From Crocinitomicaceae bacterium (GTDB lineage: Bacteria; Bacteroidota; Bacteroidia; Flavobacteriales_D; Crocinitomicaceae), in NCBI GenBank assembly GCA_029247685.1, contig JAQWKT010000035.1:1-64000 (forward strand): a DNA stretch of 64,000 nucleotides, written 5' to 3'. Shown piece by piece: positions 8,778 through 18,430 of the stretch. Every line of letters begins with the position of its first letter. Within the stretch, counting starts at the first letter, position 1. The notes beneath the pieces are model-generated. The model was not told the DNA's origin, made no database searches, and saw nothing but the letters and a program-made list of their open reading frames with translations. Made by a program: the position numbers and the translations under genes.

Positions 8778-11056
8778 TTTTTTATAAACCTTGTGTAAAC
8801 TTCATTACCCCCTTCTAAAAAAACCTTTATAAGGTATGCTCCTTTTTTTAAATATCGCACATTCAACATAAACGAGTTTTGATTAACCTTATTTTTTTCA
8901 AAAACCATTTTACCTAACATATCAACAACTTTTATAGCATCAATTGTTTTAGAATCGGAAAGAACATTAATATAATTTGAAGCTGGGTTTGGGTATGTTT
9001 TTATGAAACTTAAACTATTTTCAAGCACTTGGCTATTTTCAACCACACAAAAATCAAGGGTTAAACTATCTCCAAAATCCGCATTTGATGGTGTTATTTC
9101 TGCTAGAGTATCATTATTATAAGTTATAAAAACACTACCATCCTGATTACAACCATTCCACTGAGCACCAGCCAGTCCATCTCCATAAGTGTCTTTTATT
9201 TTATATTTATAACAACCATAGTTTAAACAAAAATCTTCATTGACAACTACTCCTGGTGTATTATCCTGATATCCAGAACCTGAAAATAAAACTAAACCTT
9301 GAGGATCTTCTAGCGTCCAAGAGGTTTCACTAGCATAACAATCCAAGGTTAATTCCATCGCCACTAATTGTCCATTAGTAACAACTGTAAATGAAGAAGT
9401 AACATTATTATTGTTTGGGTTTTCATCCACAGATGCATTTGGATTATCCACAGAAGCATTGAATGAATAGGTTCCATTTGCCAAATTAACCGTTGGCAAA
9501 GTTACGGTTTCAGATTGCCATTGCGCTAAAGACCCCGTCCAGTTATAGGTGTTTGATGGGCCGCCATAATCATAGGTAATTGTCGCAGATGTAAGGGTTT
9601 GAGTTCCTGTGTTTGAAATTTTAACCATTGGCGTAATATCTCCTCCACAAAATGTCCCAACAACTCCTTGAGGATCTGTTAAAGAAGCGTCATTAACCGT
9701 ACTTCCAGATCCACTAGGGTCAAATCCATCAATAAAAGACACCCCATCATTATTTGGATCTAGCCAGTGTTTTAATTGATCTGAACTATTACTCCCACTT
9801 GGATTCCATGATTTATTTAAACTTCCATAATAATCTGGTGCTGATAAATTACTGCAAGATGCACCGCCTCCCCATAACTGACCAATAATTCTTTTATTCT
9901 GATCAAAAAGAGGAGAACCCGAAGAACCTCCCTCCGTGGTTGTATTTCTATCCCAATTAACTTGCCAACTGCTATTTGCCTCTGAGGAACCCATTGCTTG
10001 AACAGCACTAACAGGATCATCATCAAAAGAAATCTTTTTTATATCGCCCGAAGGATGATGGATAGATACAGCTGTAGTAGCTGGTGTATTTGAATTATTA
10101 TACCCGGAAAAATAGGGGTTATATGACAAAGGAACCGTTCCATTCTGTAAGCCACCAGTAATTTCAACCAAACACATGTCGGAAGGTTGTCTTTTAGCTC
10201 TTAAAGTTGCACCACTTAAGGAAACAAAGCTTGGAGAAGATCCTGGATTGTTACAATCAGGAGATTGCCAATTAAATCTAAAAATCCAACTCGCTGGGTT
10301 AGAATAACAATGATTTGCTGTTAAAACATACGGTTTTCCATCATTTTGAGTATTATTAATAAGTGCTCCTGAACAAAAACCATTACTTCCGGAAACCAAC
10401 ATAACGGCACTATTTCGTTGGTTTTGCCATGGTATACCATCGTTGCAATTTACATTCATGTTGCAAGACCCTGATGAACCAAATGCTTTTTCATAAAACT
10501 CTGAAGCCGTTCTATATCCATGAGTTACTGTTGATATTTCAATATTTCCTAAATTGTTTTTGGCCTTAACTAAATACTCAACAATTGCTGTTTGACCAGG
10601 AATAATTTCTGCACCAAGTTGGCCATCATAAAGATGCTTAGAAGTAAATTTTCCTAAAACAAAGGATTGATTTGGATCATAAATATATAATTCATTGCCA
10701 TTTGGGATATCTGTATTTGAAAAAGTTAAATTTATCGTTAATGCTTCTTTAGAGGTAACTTTTAACAACCATATTCTGTCTCCATTTGATAAATCAATCC
10801 ACGATCCAGAATTATGTAAATTTAAACTCGTGTAATTATTAAAGCCAAATCGCCAAGGAGCGATTCCTGTATTATCCGTTATTGCATCTTCTGATTTAAG
10901 CTCCAAAATATTAGGTGTCTGGAAAATTTGATGATCAATGTTTTTAAAATTTAAAAGAATTTTTGAAGATTTTGGAATGCCTCCATCTCCTTGTTGAGAA
11001 AACATTGAAAATGCAGAAAAAAGGAAAATGAAAAATAATATTTTACGAAAGTTCAT
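8774..11056 (-). CDS. Secreted lysyl-endopeptidase-like serine protease with T9SS type A sorting domain
   Basis: 760 residues. Signal peptide at 1-20 (ILFFIFLFSAFSMFSQ), an N-terminal beta-rich part (about 30-190), then a trypsin-fold protease (about 200-440): His249 in TANHCY, Asp293 in PSDMCL and Ser379 in GGSSGSP, with cysteine-rich loops as in lysyl endopeptidases. A CARDB-like region (about 455-565), a further beta-rich part (about 570-680) and a C-terminal T9SS type A domain (about 685-760, TYPNPASNYINV) follow. The protein is probably exported by the T9SS encoded here and acts outside the cell. No clear promoter is seen in the 147-bp upstream gap, although a TAATAACTTTA element lies there. 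Confidence 0.9.
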   Translation of the reverse strand: MNFRKILFFIFLFSAFSMFSQQGDGGIPKSSKILLNFKNIDHQIFQTPNILELKSEDAITDNTGIAPWRFGFNNYTSLNLHNSGSWIDLSNGDRIWLLKVTSKEALTINLTFSNTDIPNGNELYIYDPNQSFVLGKFTSKHLYDGQLGAEIIPGQTAIVEYLVKAKNNLGNIEISTVTHGYRTASEFYEKAFGSSGSCNMNVNCNDGIPWQNQRNSAVMLVSGSNGFCSGALINNTQNDGKPYVLTANHCYSNPASWIFRFNWQSPDCNNPGSSPSFVSLSGATLRAKRQPSDMCLVEITGGLQNGTVPLSYNPYFSGYNNSNTPATTAVSIHHPSGDIKKISFDDDPVSAVQAMGSSEANSSWQVNWDRNTTTEGGSSGSPLFDQNKRIIGQLWGGGASCSNLSAPDYYGSLNKSWNPSGSNSSDQLKHWLDPNNDGVSFIDGFDPSGSGSTVNDASLTDPQGVVGTFCGGDITPMVKISNTGTQTLTSATITYDYGGPSNTYNWTGSLAQWQSETVTLPTVNLANGTYSFNASVDNPNASVDENPNNNNVTSSFTVVTNGQLVAMELTLDCYASETSWTLEDPQGLVLFSGSGYQDNTPGVVVNEDFCLNYGCYKYKIKDTYGDGLAGAQWNGCNQDGSVFITYNNDTLAEITPSNADFGDSLTLDFCVVENSQVLENSLSFIKTYPNPASNYINVLSDSKTIDAIKVVDMLGKMVFEKNKVNQNSFMLNVRYLKKGAYLIKVFLEGGNEVYTRFIKN

Positions 11057-11203
11057 AGAAATAGTTTGATATCATATGTTGCCATATAATTTGGTTTAGT
11101 TTTGGTTTAGTTTATTTAAATCTTTTTACAAAGACTTCTTGTAAAGTTATTAAATAAAAACAAGTATTAAAAATGCAAGTGTCTATGACAAGCTATTTGA
11201 AAC

Positions 11204-12541
11204 TCAAATTAAAACCTCCGTTTCTGTGAAAGCAATTCCATTTTCCTCCAACTCATCTAAAAGAGGCTCATATATTTCAGGTTTAACAGGGATATGAACT
11301 CCTATAAGGTGGGTTTTATTTGTTAGAATTAATTTAGCAGCCATCGCTATTGGTAGACCAACTGTATTGGACATTGCCGTATAAACCTGATCCTCTCCAA
11401 TGTTAATCATAGAAGAAGTTATCCTTTTTTCAATCCCATCGAGCGTGTATTCAAACTCGTGGTACATAACTAACATATCTCTATCATCTTTTGCTAAAGA
11501 CATTTTATTAACGAGTAACTTTTGTAGCATCATTGCTGGACTTGCATTGAGTTCTCCAAAAGAAGCGTCTTTTTCAAAAACACCTAACCACTCAAATTGA
11601 TCATATAAATACGCCCTATCTTCTCTCAAAAAACGTTTAAATTTTTCTTCTACAGGAATAGATGCATCGTATGGTAAAAAGGCATTTAAAAATGACCTAG
11701 GAGTCAATTCATTTGACTTTTCCATTGCATAAGAATCATCAGTCATTCCAAGTTCAACGAAAACATCCCATCCATAACAAAAGCCGGGTCGCCTTAATGT
11801 GCCTCTATAAATTGTGGCTATATCATCCAAGCCATATAAAGATCGATAAGAAAGAGAATCTCTATTAGGATAGCCTTCAAAATCTCCATAACCATCTATG
11901 GAAATATGATCTAATCTACTAAAAAGCTTGTTATATGGAATGTATTTATATTCTCCATGATCAATAAACATTGCTGCGCCTCCTTTTCCAGCTAATACGA
12001 CATTTCTTGGATTCCAAGTAAACTTGTACTTCCAAGGGTTATTTTCACTACTTGGTTCTAAAAGCCCACCGCAAAAAGAATTAAAGCAAGTTAAAACCCC
12101 ACCTTTATTTTTGATGGCATCAATAATCTTCATCGCACTCATATGGTCAATACCTGGGTCAACTCCAATTTCATTTAAGATAAGAATGCCCGCTTTTTTA
12201 GCTTTTGCATCCAAACACTTCATCTCCTCTGAAACATACGAAGGAGTTATTAAATTGGTTTTTAAATCGATACAATCCGCTGCAACATCTACATGAAATC
12301 TAGCTGGCAACATGGATATAACCAAATCTGACCTTGATATTTCTGGCCTTCTTTCATTAGGATCTAATGCATTAAAAGAAATCGCTTTAGCAAAGCTACT
12401 TCCATTGATCTTTTCTTTTATTAGAGTAATATCTTTATCAACAATAGTTAGTTGCCAAGAGTTTTCTTCTGCATGCTTGAGCAAATATCTTATTAGGGAG
12501 GATGCAGACAAACCTGCACCGAGAATTAATATTTTTTTCAT
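11204..12541 (-). CDS. Saccharopine dehydrogenase-like protein
   Basis: 445 residues. The N-terminal Rossmann domain (ILGAGLSASSLIRYL) and the following ISMLPARFHVDVAADC, NEIGVDPGIDHMSAM and GGL-EPSSENNPW motifs match the glutamate-forming saccharopine dehydrogenase family, which links saccharopine to aminoadipate semialdehyde plus glutamate using NAD(P). In Bacteroidota this enzyme is usually linked to lysine breakdown. It lies 8 bp behind a response regulator and probably shares its operon, an unusual partner. No other lysine-pathway gene is in the window, so the substrate is inferred from family only. Confidence 0.88.
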   Translation of the reverse strand: MKKILILGAGLSASSLIRYLLKHAEENSWQLTIVDKDITLIKEKINGSSFAKAISFNALDPNERRPEISRSDLVISMLPARFHVDVAADCIDLKTNLITPSYVSEEMKCLDAKAKKAGILILNEIGVDPGIDHMSAMKIIDAIKNKGGVLTCFNSFCGGLLEPSSENNPWKYKFTWNPRNVVLAGKGGAAMFIDHGEYKYIPYNKLFSRLDHISIDGYGDFEGYPNRDSLSYRSLYGLDDIATIYRGTLRRPGFCYGWDVFVELGMTDDSYAMEKSNELTPRSFLNAFLPYDASIPVEEKFKRFLREDRAYLYDQFEWLGVFEKDASFGELNASPAMMLQKLLVNKMSLAKDDRDMLVMYHEFEYTLDGIEKRITSSMINIGEDQVYTAMSNTVGLPIAMAAKLILTNKTHLIGVHIPVKPEIYEPLLDELEENGIAFTETEVLI

Positions 12542-12549
12542 ATATTAAA

Positions 12550-12960
12550 TTAGAGAGCACTTTCGAGTAAAATAGGACGTATTATTTCAAATAAAACTTC
12601 TTCATCCCAAGGTTTTGGGATGAAATTATCTAGCAATTTCTGTTTTTTTAATTCGTTTAATGATTTTTTATTAGCCTGCCCAGATAACATGACACAAGTT
12701 AAATCAGGATATGATGCTTTTATATCTTTTATTAAATCAGCACCAGACATAGTTGGCATTTGAAAATCAACCAATGCAAAAATTATTTTTATGTTGTCCT
12801 TAACCAATTCTTCAATATTCATCATCACCTCTTCAGGTTTTGTGTAATATTCAAGCAAGGTATATTTAGAATCAACAATTTTAGAGAGCTGAAAACTAAG
12901 CATTTGAAGAATATATGGATCATCATCAACACAAATAACTGCATACTGAACATCTTCCAT
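12550..12960 (-). CDS. Single-domain response regulator (receiver only)
   Basis: 136 residues making one receiver domain: acidic residues in CVDDDPY, phospho-acceptor Asp in ALVDFQMP, switch Ser in VMLSGQA and the lysine in FIPKPWD. There is no output domain, so it would signal by protein contact or phosphorelay. The FIPKPWDEEVL pattern occurs in regulators that work with PAS/GAF hybrid systems. It sits between the large sensor kinase (51-bp gap) and the saccharopine dehydrogenase (8-bp gap). A TAAATTTG box ends only four bases before its ATG, so it may also be made from a leaderless mRNA. Confidence 0.9.
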   Translation of the reverse strand: MEDVQYAVICVDDDPYILQMLSFQLSKIVDSKYTLLEYYTKPEEVMMNIEELVKDNIKIIFALVDFQMPTMSGADLIKDIKASYPDLTCVMLSGQANKKSLNELKKQKLLDNFIPKPWDEEVLFEIIRPILLESAL

Positions 12961-12964
12961 GCTT

Positions 12965-12996
12965 CAAATTTAAGAATAATAAAGTTGTTTTAACAA
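12965..12996 (-). promoter_or_regulatory. Putative internal promoter, possibly leaderless (TTG-N21-TAAATTTG)
   Basis: On the minus strand TTG (12994-12996) and TAAATTTG (12965-12972) are 21 bp apart, slightly more than the 19-bp optimum. The box ends four bases before the ATG of the receiver-domain gene, so transcription would begin at or next to the start codon. Confidence 0.45.
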
Positions 12997-13011
12997 GCGA
13001 TTTAAAATCAT

Positions 13012-15699
13012 TTATAAAGGGAAATAAATAATAAATTTTGTTGCCTCTTTTTTTGATATAACGGTTATTTTAGCATCGTGTTCATCAATAACATTTTTAA
13101 CAATACTAAGCCCTAAACCTGTTCCGTTTTTATGAGCTTTTGTAGTGAAAAACTTATCAAAAATTTGATTCAGTACCTTCTTTTCAATTTCTGGCCCATT
13201 ATTTTCAAATATCAATTCAATGTGTTTTTCATTCCTCTCTGCACAAATAGATAGTTTTTTTGGAGTGGTTAAACTTTCCATGCTTTCTATTGCATTTTTA
13301 ATAAGGTTAGACCATAATTGAAAAAGCTTTATATCATACCCCTGAATGGATAGAGACTCATCCACATCAAATTTAACCTCAATGTTTTTCTTTAATTCGT
13401 AATTAAAAATATTTAAAACCGTTGCAATACTTTTCTTTAAAACAACATCTCTTTTTTCACTAAAAACTGGATCTTTAATAAAAGACCGAAGATCTTGCAC
13501 CACTTTTGTTGCTTTTTCTCCTGACACCATAATGGTTTGAATGAAAGAACGAAGCATTACCGCATGATAAATAAGCTCCATAAATGCAAGAGGATTTGAA
13601 GAATTTAGAACTTTATTTAAAAGTTTGTGATTGTTGACATTTACTCTGTTTTTTACCATAAAATCAGCAAACTTATCCACGTCTATATCTTTCGGTAAAT
13701 TTTTTTCTAATAAATATTCATATGCAACTTTTCTTTCTTTTCTTGCCTTCAAACCACCAACAAACAATTCCTTATCATTTAAAATTTTTGAAGCATAGGC
13801 ATACGCAAAATTTAATTGCTCTTCTGAACTTGATGAAAAAGTGCCTTTAAATAGGCCCTGAAGAGAATAAAGAAGGCTTTCGGCTCCAATCTTTATAGCA
13901 CCCAAAGGGGTGTTTAAATCATGCGCAATCCCAGCAGATATTTCACCAATGGTTACCATTTTTTCCTGATTCGCTATCGATCTACTTAATTGAAGATTTT
14001 TTTTAGTTTTATCAATTACTATTTGCTCTAAGTTCGCATTGATTTCCTCTATTTGTTTTTTTGATTCTTCTATTTGCTTAATATGATCTACTCTATTGCT
14101 AACATTAACTAACATTTGTGCATAAAGCTTAAGTAAGCTTTTTTCTTCTTCTGTGTAGGATCTCTTTTCTCTAACAGAATCAAAACCAACAAAACCTAAA
14201 CATTTTTTACCGTCCATCATTGGTATGGAAATTAAACTTTTAATTTCCTGACTTTCAATGATTTTTCGAAATTTTCCTCTTGCTAATTTTTGAATATCTG
14301 GAATATGAATTTCTTTTCCTTTAAAGTGTCTTTTTCGCCAAATAGGCATCTTATCAAATGGGATAGCTTGAAGAGTTTGCATCTGAGGAGAAATTCCTTC
14401 AGCACACCACTCAAACAAATTAGAAGCACATTTTTTTTGATGATTATACTCAAAAACATAAACTCGTTCTACATTTATAAATTTACCTATGATTTCAAGG
14501 GAAACAACAATCTCTTTTTCAAGAGTATCAAGAGGAATATTAATATATACAGAAGAAATTTTCATTAATAAATCCTGAAACCTAGCGGTATCAATTAGTG
14601 TTTGTTGAACCTCTTTTCGTGGTGAAATATCATATCCAATGGTTAAATAATGAGTAATCTGTTTTTTGTTATTGTAAATAGGATGAATCGTTAAATCCAC
14701 CCAAAAATAAGAACCGTCCTTTGCTTTGTTTCTTATTTCAGATCTCCAAGTTTTCCCTTTTTTAATTTCAGACCACATCTTTTTCCAAAAATCGTTAGAG
14801 TGATATTCTGAATTTAAAAGACTAAAACCTGTTCCTATTAATTCATTTTCTGAATATTTTGATAAAGCACGGAAATTATCATTTGTCCTAATAATTGTTC
14901 CATTTAAACTTGAAACAGCTACTAAAGACGTTTTATCCAATGCATCAGTAATCTCCAATAAACTTTTGTTTTGCTCCTTAATTATTTGCTCGTTTTGTTT
15001 TCTATCGGTTATGTCAAATTCAACCAACATATAACCGTTATGAACACCCTCATTATCATATAAAGAATTTACTGTTAAATCAACCCAGTAAAAATCTCCT
15101 TGTTTTGATTTATGCAAAACCTCTTCACGAACAAATTCGTTCAGTGACATTTTTTTAGAAATTTGCTCAATAGTTTTTTTGTCAATTGCTTTATGAATAA
15201 ATGAAAGTGGATCTTTGCCATTTAATTCAGTTATTGAATATCCAGACCTTTTGATAAATGATTTATTTGCCCAGGTGATTTTTTTGTTTTTGTCTAAGGT
15301 TAAAACCCCATTATTAGTCCTTTTAGCTAGTAAGGATAGTTTTTCAAGTTCTATATCTTTCTTTTTAATTTGTTTTATATATGAAGAAATATCTGTCGCA
15401 TAAACGTGAATATAGTTTTGAGGAGAAATAAGTTTAAACGAAATAGAATAAGTTCGACCATTCCTCTCCAAATGAAAAAGACTTTCTTTTTTCTTTGATT
15501 TTAAAAACCCTTTTAACTCATTTTTAAAATCTTTATCCTTAATTTGATTTGTATTTACATCAAAATCAGATAAAAACTTCTTCTTCGCAGAATTATTTGA
15601 ATACAATAAATTAAGCTTAGAATCAAAACTTATTACCCCATTCGGATTTTCATCAGGAAGGTCATATAGATAATTTGATTTTGAGGAATTTGAAATCAT
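13012..15699 (-). CDS. Soluble PAS-PAS-PAS-GAF sensor histidine kinase
   Basis: 895 residues with no membrane segment, so a cytoplasmic sensor. Order: a degenerate PAS (about 15-110), two good PAS-PAC units (about 120-240 and 250-370, both ending in ITDRK/ISPRK-type PAC motifs), a GAF domain (about 375-535), a coiled coil (about 540-580), the dimerisation/phospho-acceptor region with His593 in AGIAHDLNTPLG, and a GHKL ATPase domain (about 765-895, N-box NLIKNAIESM, GTGLGLSIVKNV). About 100 extra residues lie between the two helices that normally form the phospho-acceptor hairpin. The adjacent receiver protein is the likely partner. Confidence 0.92.
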   Translation of the reverse strand: MISNSSKSNYLYDLPDENPNGVISFDSKLNLLYSNNSAKKKFLSDFDVNTNQIKDKDFKNELKGFLKSKKKESLFHLERNGRTYSISFKLISPQNYIHVYATDISSYIKQIKKKDIELEKLSLLAKRTNNGVLTLDKNKKITWANKSFIKRSGYSITELNGKDPLSFIHKAIDKKTIEQISKKMSLNEFVREEVLHKSKQGDFYWVDLTVNSLYDNEGVHNGYMLVEFDITDRKQNEQIIKEQNKSLLEITDALDKTSLVAVSSLNGTIIRTNDNFRALSKYSENELIGTGFSLLNSEYHSNDFWKKMWSEIKKGKTWRSEIRNKAKDGSYFWVDLTIHPIYNNKKQITHYLTIGYDISPRKEVQQTLIDTARFQDLLMKISSVYINIPLDTLEKEIVVSLEIIGKFINVERVYVFEYNHQKKCASNLFEWCAEGISPQMQTLQAIPFDKMPIWRKRHFKGKEIHIPDIQKLARGKFRKIIESQEIKSLISIPMMDGKKCLGFVGFDSVREKRSYTEEEKSLLKLYAQMLVNVSNRVDHIKQIEESKKQIEEINANLEQIVIDKTKKNLQLSRSIANQEKMVTIGEISAGIAHDLNTPLGAIKIGAESLLYSLQGLFKGTFSSSSEEQLNFAYAYASKILNDKELFVGGLKARKERKVAYEYLLEKNLPKDIDVDKFADFMVKNRVNVNNHKLLNKVLNSSNPLAFMELIYHAVMLRSFIQTIMVSGEKATKVVQDLRSFIKDPVFSEKRDVVLKKSIATVLNIFNYELKKNIEVKFDVDESLSIQGYDIKLFQLWSNLIKNAIESMESLTTPKKLSICAERNEKHIELIFENNGPEIEKKVLNQIFDKFFTTKAHKNGTGLGLSIVKNVIDEHDAKITVISKKEATKFIIYFPL

Positions 15700-15767
15700 G
15701 AGGTAAAATCAATACAAAAGACTCTAATATACTTCATTTAAAATATATAAGTCAATTAATTTGATTT

Positions 15768-15775
15768 TATTTTTG
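15768..15775 (+). promoter_or_regulatory. Putative -7 element (TATTTTTG) for the DUF3108 gene
   Basis: TATTTTTG matches TAnnTTTG. It ends only two bases before the first in-frame ATG (15778), so the transcript would start inside that codon region; this supports the later ATG at 15808. No TTG at 19 bp. Confidence 0.4.
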
Positions 15776-15807
15776 GTATGCGCTTTGATAAGTTATCATT
15801 AAAACAA

Positions 15808-16599
15808 ATGAAAAGAAAAACAATCACTGTATTATCGTTTTTTTTATTATCCGCCGCAATAATCAAAGACAAAAGCCATTCTAAACATAAATCATCCAAT
15901 GAAAACACCGCATTTTGTATCGGTGAGAAATTAACCTATAGAGTTAGTTATGGAATAATTGATGCAGGAGAAGTTACTTTAGAAGTTAAAAAAAGCAACA
16001 AAGAAATAAGAGGAAATAAAGTATATCATGTCGTTGGCAAAGGTAGAACCTTAGGAGGCTTTAATGCTATATTTAAAGTAAATGACACTTATGAAAGCTA
16101 TATTGATATTAAAAAAATACATCCTCTTTATTTTAAGAGAAGAGTTGATGAGGGAGGTTACAAAATAAAACAAGATTACAACTTTTTACAAAAACAAAAT
16201 AGGGTTAAAACACAAACAAATTCATTTAATACCCCAGCAGAAATTCAAGACATGATTTCTTCATTTTATTATGCAAGAACACTTGATTTTTCAAACATTA
16301 AAAAAAATAAAATATTTGAATTCAACTGCTTTATGGATGAGGAAGTTTATCCATTAAAAATAAAATATATTGGAGATGAAAAAATTAAGATTAGAAAAGG
16401 AACATTTCATTGTCATAAGTTTGTTCCTGTTTTACAAACGGGTAGATATTTCAACGATGAAGAAGATGTGGAATTTTGGGTGACAAATGATGATAATCAT
16501 ATTCCTGTATTAGTAAAAGCTAAAATTCCAGTCGGAACCATTAAAATGCATCTTGTGGATTGGAGAGGATTAAAAAACCCTCTAAAAAGCAAAAAATAA
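15808..16599 (+). CDS. DUF3108 domain-containing secreted protein
   Basis: 263 residues from the ATG at 15808. That start gives a clean signal peptide (KRKTITVLSFFLLSAA) and leaves about 26 bases after the predicted transcription start; the ORF track begins ten codons earlier. The mature part starts CIGEKLTYRVSYGIIDAGEV and continues as the beta-rich DUF3108 fold (GKGRTLGGFNAIFKVNDTYES, PLYFKRRVDEGGY). The family is periplasmic or envelope-linked, with no assigned reaction. The gene converges on ispF with a five-base gap and no terminator. Confidence 0.82.
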   Translation: MKRKTITVLSFFLLSAAIIKDKSHSKHKSSNENTAFCIGEKLTYRVSYGIIDAGEVTLEVKKSNKEIRGNKVYHVVGKGRTLGGFNAIFKVNDTYESYIDIKKIHPLYFKRRVDEGGYKIKQDYNFLQKQNRVKTQTNSFNTPAEIQDMISSFYYARTLDFSNIKKNKIFEFNCFMDEEVYPLKIKYIGDEKIKIRKGTFHCHKFVPVLQTGRYFNDEEDVEFWVTNDDNHIPVLVKAKIPVGTIKMHLVDWRGLKNPLKSKK

Positions 16600-16604
16600 A
16601 CAAC

Positions 16605-17087
16605 TTAATCTTTTTTTAACAAGCAAACACAATAAGCTTTTACCCCTTTAGATTGGCCAAAAGAATCTAGCTTTTCATGCGTTGTAGCTTTAATAGAAAT
16701 TAAAGAATCTGAAACCGAAAGAACACTAGCTATTTCTTTACACATAAGCGGTATATATGGCAAAACTTTTGGTTTCTCGAGAACAATTGTACAATCCAAA
16801 TTTACTAACAAATACCCCTGCTGATAAACTAAGTCTGAAGTTTTCGACAGCAACAACTTGGAATCTATATTTAAGAATTTATCATCCGTATCTGGAAAAT
16901 GTTTCCCTATATCTCCTAAATTACATGCCCCCAACATGGCATCGCAAATCGCATGAATTAAAACATCTGCATCCGAATGTCCTAGTGCTCCGAAATCAGA
17001 TTCTAGTTTAACCCCGCCAATTATTAGGTCCCTGCCTTCTACTAATTGATGAACATCAACGCCAAAACCAATTCGAAAATCACTCAT
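16605..17087 (-). CDS. ispF: 2-C-methyl-D-erythritol 2,4-cyclodiphosphate synthase
   Basis: 160 residues, the normal IspF length. The start RIGFGVDVHQLVEG carries metal ligands Asp and His, and ALGHSDADVLIHAICDAMLGA the third ligand and active-site loop; KATTHEKLDSFGQSKG is the C-terminal signature. IspF cyclises CDP-ME-2-phosphate in the MEP isoprenoid pathway. The ATG follows the porV stop with no gap, so ispF is cotranscribed with the secretion gene porV. Confidence 0.96.
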   Translation of the reverse strand: MSDFRIGFGVDVHQLVEGRDLIIGGVKLESDFGALGHSDADVLIHAICDAMLGACNLGDIGKHFPDTDDKFLNIDSKLLLSKTSDLVYQQGYLLVNLDCTIVLEKPKVLPYIPLMCKEIASVLSVSDSLISIKATTHEKLDSFGQSKGVKAYCVCLLKKD

Positions 17088-18374
17088 TTATTCGGGTTTA
17101 TTTGACCCACCCTCACTTGAGTTCTGATCAAGGTCTAAACGAATTGTAAACCTAAGTGTGTTTGCTAAAGGACTTTGTCTTCCATTAAGAGAAGCAAGGT
17201 ATGAAATATCAATTCCAAACATATTATACTTAAGAGAAGCTCCTAGATTCAAATACTGTCTATTTCCTTTGTTTTTATTTTCATAAAAAACACCTGTTCT
17301 TAGTGCCAATATCTGATTGTACCACCATTCCACTCCTAACGCAAAATTTATTTCTGACAATTCTTCTTTTAAACGTGTGCCACTAACCACTTCATAACTT
17401 CCATCATCATTTTGAATATAATCTCCATTATCATCTGTTGCAACAACTCCAGGAGCATCATAAAAGGACTGCACCATTCCTGAAATAACCCCAACATCAT
17501 TTGACATCCCGGAAAGCATCACATATTCCCCATCAATTAAATCATAAGAAGCTGGAGTAGGAACAAGTAATCTCTGAATATCTAAAGAAAAAGTAACCGA
17601 ATTAAATTTATCAAAGTCTGCTTTAAAAGAATTTCCGATTTTTAGATTCATTGGAATAAAATCCTGGGCAGATAATTCAGAATAAGAAACTTTGTTTCCT
17701 ATATTATTTAAAGTTGCTGCAAACATATAGGTTCCATCTGTTTTTCCAATTCTTGCATCGTCATTATTATAAGAAAACGACAAATCAGTAGCGCCAACAA
17801 TTCCTGGCTTAGTATTAACCCCAGCAACCGTCAGGCCGCCTGTTAAATTTGAATATGCAAATTTTCCATTAATGCCTATACTCATTCTATCTGAAAGACG
17901 AAAAGCATATGCTGCAGCTAATTCAAACTCACTTGGCTTATCATCTCTTATTACGTTACCTGATGCATCCGTAAAGGTGATTTCTCCTAAACTAAAAAAC
18001 TTTACCGCTCCTCCTATAGAATGAGTTTTATTAATCTTATAATACCCAGACAAATAAGACAAATGAATGTCATTTGTTAATTGCCTTAACCATGGAGTGT
18101 AAGATAAACTAATTTCAGATTTCTTTTCTGCGAAAGTTAATGCAGAGGTATTCCAATAGATAGATGTAGAACTTGCACTCAAAGCTGTTCCAGCGTCCCC
18201 CATTCCTCCTGCTCTTGAATCTGGGGTTATCGCCATAAAAGGAACAGCGGTTGTAATTGAGTTTAACTGAAGATCGTTGTCCGTAACTCCACTACCACTT
18301 GTTGGCTGAGCAAAGGCATTTCTTGCTAAAAAAACAAAAAATGAAATTGTAATTATTTTTATTGTGTCTTTCAT
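17088..18374 (-). CDS. porV: Type IX secretion outer-membrane protein PorV (LptO)
   Basis: 428 residues with a signal peptide (ITISFFVFLARNAFAQ) and an outer-membrane beta-barrel in the FadL-like PorV/PorQ family; TPDSRAGGMGDAGTALS near the N-terminus of the mature protein and WNTSALTF are typical. PorV carries cargo from the SprA translocon to the PorU attachment complex and is needed for release of C-terminal domain proteins. It lies 56 bp downstream of porU, with a possible promoter box in that gap, and abuts ispF. Confidence 0.93.
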   Translation of the reverse strand: MKDTIKIITISFFVFLARNAFAQPTSGSGVTDNDLQLNSITTAVPFMAITPDSRAGGMGDAGTALSASSTSIYWNTSALTFAEKKSEISLSYTPWLRQLTNDIHLSYLSGYYKINKTHSIGGAVKFFSLGEITFTDASGNVIRDDKPSEFELAAAYAFRLSDRMSIGINGKFAYSNLTGGLTVAGVNTKPGIVGATDLSFSYNNDDARIGKTDGTYMFAATLNNIGNKVSYSELSAQDFIPMNLKIGNSFKADFDKFNSVTFSLDIQRLLVPTPASYDLIDGEYVMLSGMSNDVGVISGMVQSFYDAPGVVATDDNGDYIQNDDGSYEVVSGTRLKEELSEINFALGVEWWYNQILALRTGVFYENKNKGNRQYLNLGASLKYNMFGIDISYLASLNGRQSPLANTLRFTIRLDLDQNSSEGGSNKPE

Positions 18375-18388
18375 AACTAACTATTGTG

Positions 18389-18396
18389 CAAAAATA
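18389..18396 (-). promoter_or_regulatory. Putative -7 element (TATTTTTG) upstream of porV
   Basis: Minus-strand TATTTTTG in the 56-bp porU-porV gap, 14 bases before the porV ATG. A TGG rather than TTG sits at the 19-bp spacing, so it is only a candidate for separate porV expression. Confidence 0.35.
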
Positions 18397-18430
18397 TACA
18401 TACGTTTTAAAATAACCATTATTGTTTGAT

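Noticed and set aside
11091-11113. Tandem TTTGGTTTAG in the gap upstream of the protease gene
   Set aside because: Two short imperfect copies in AT-rich DNA; no dyad or other instance to suggest an operator.
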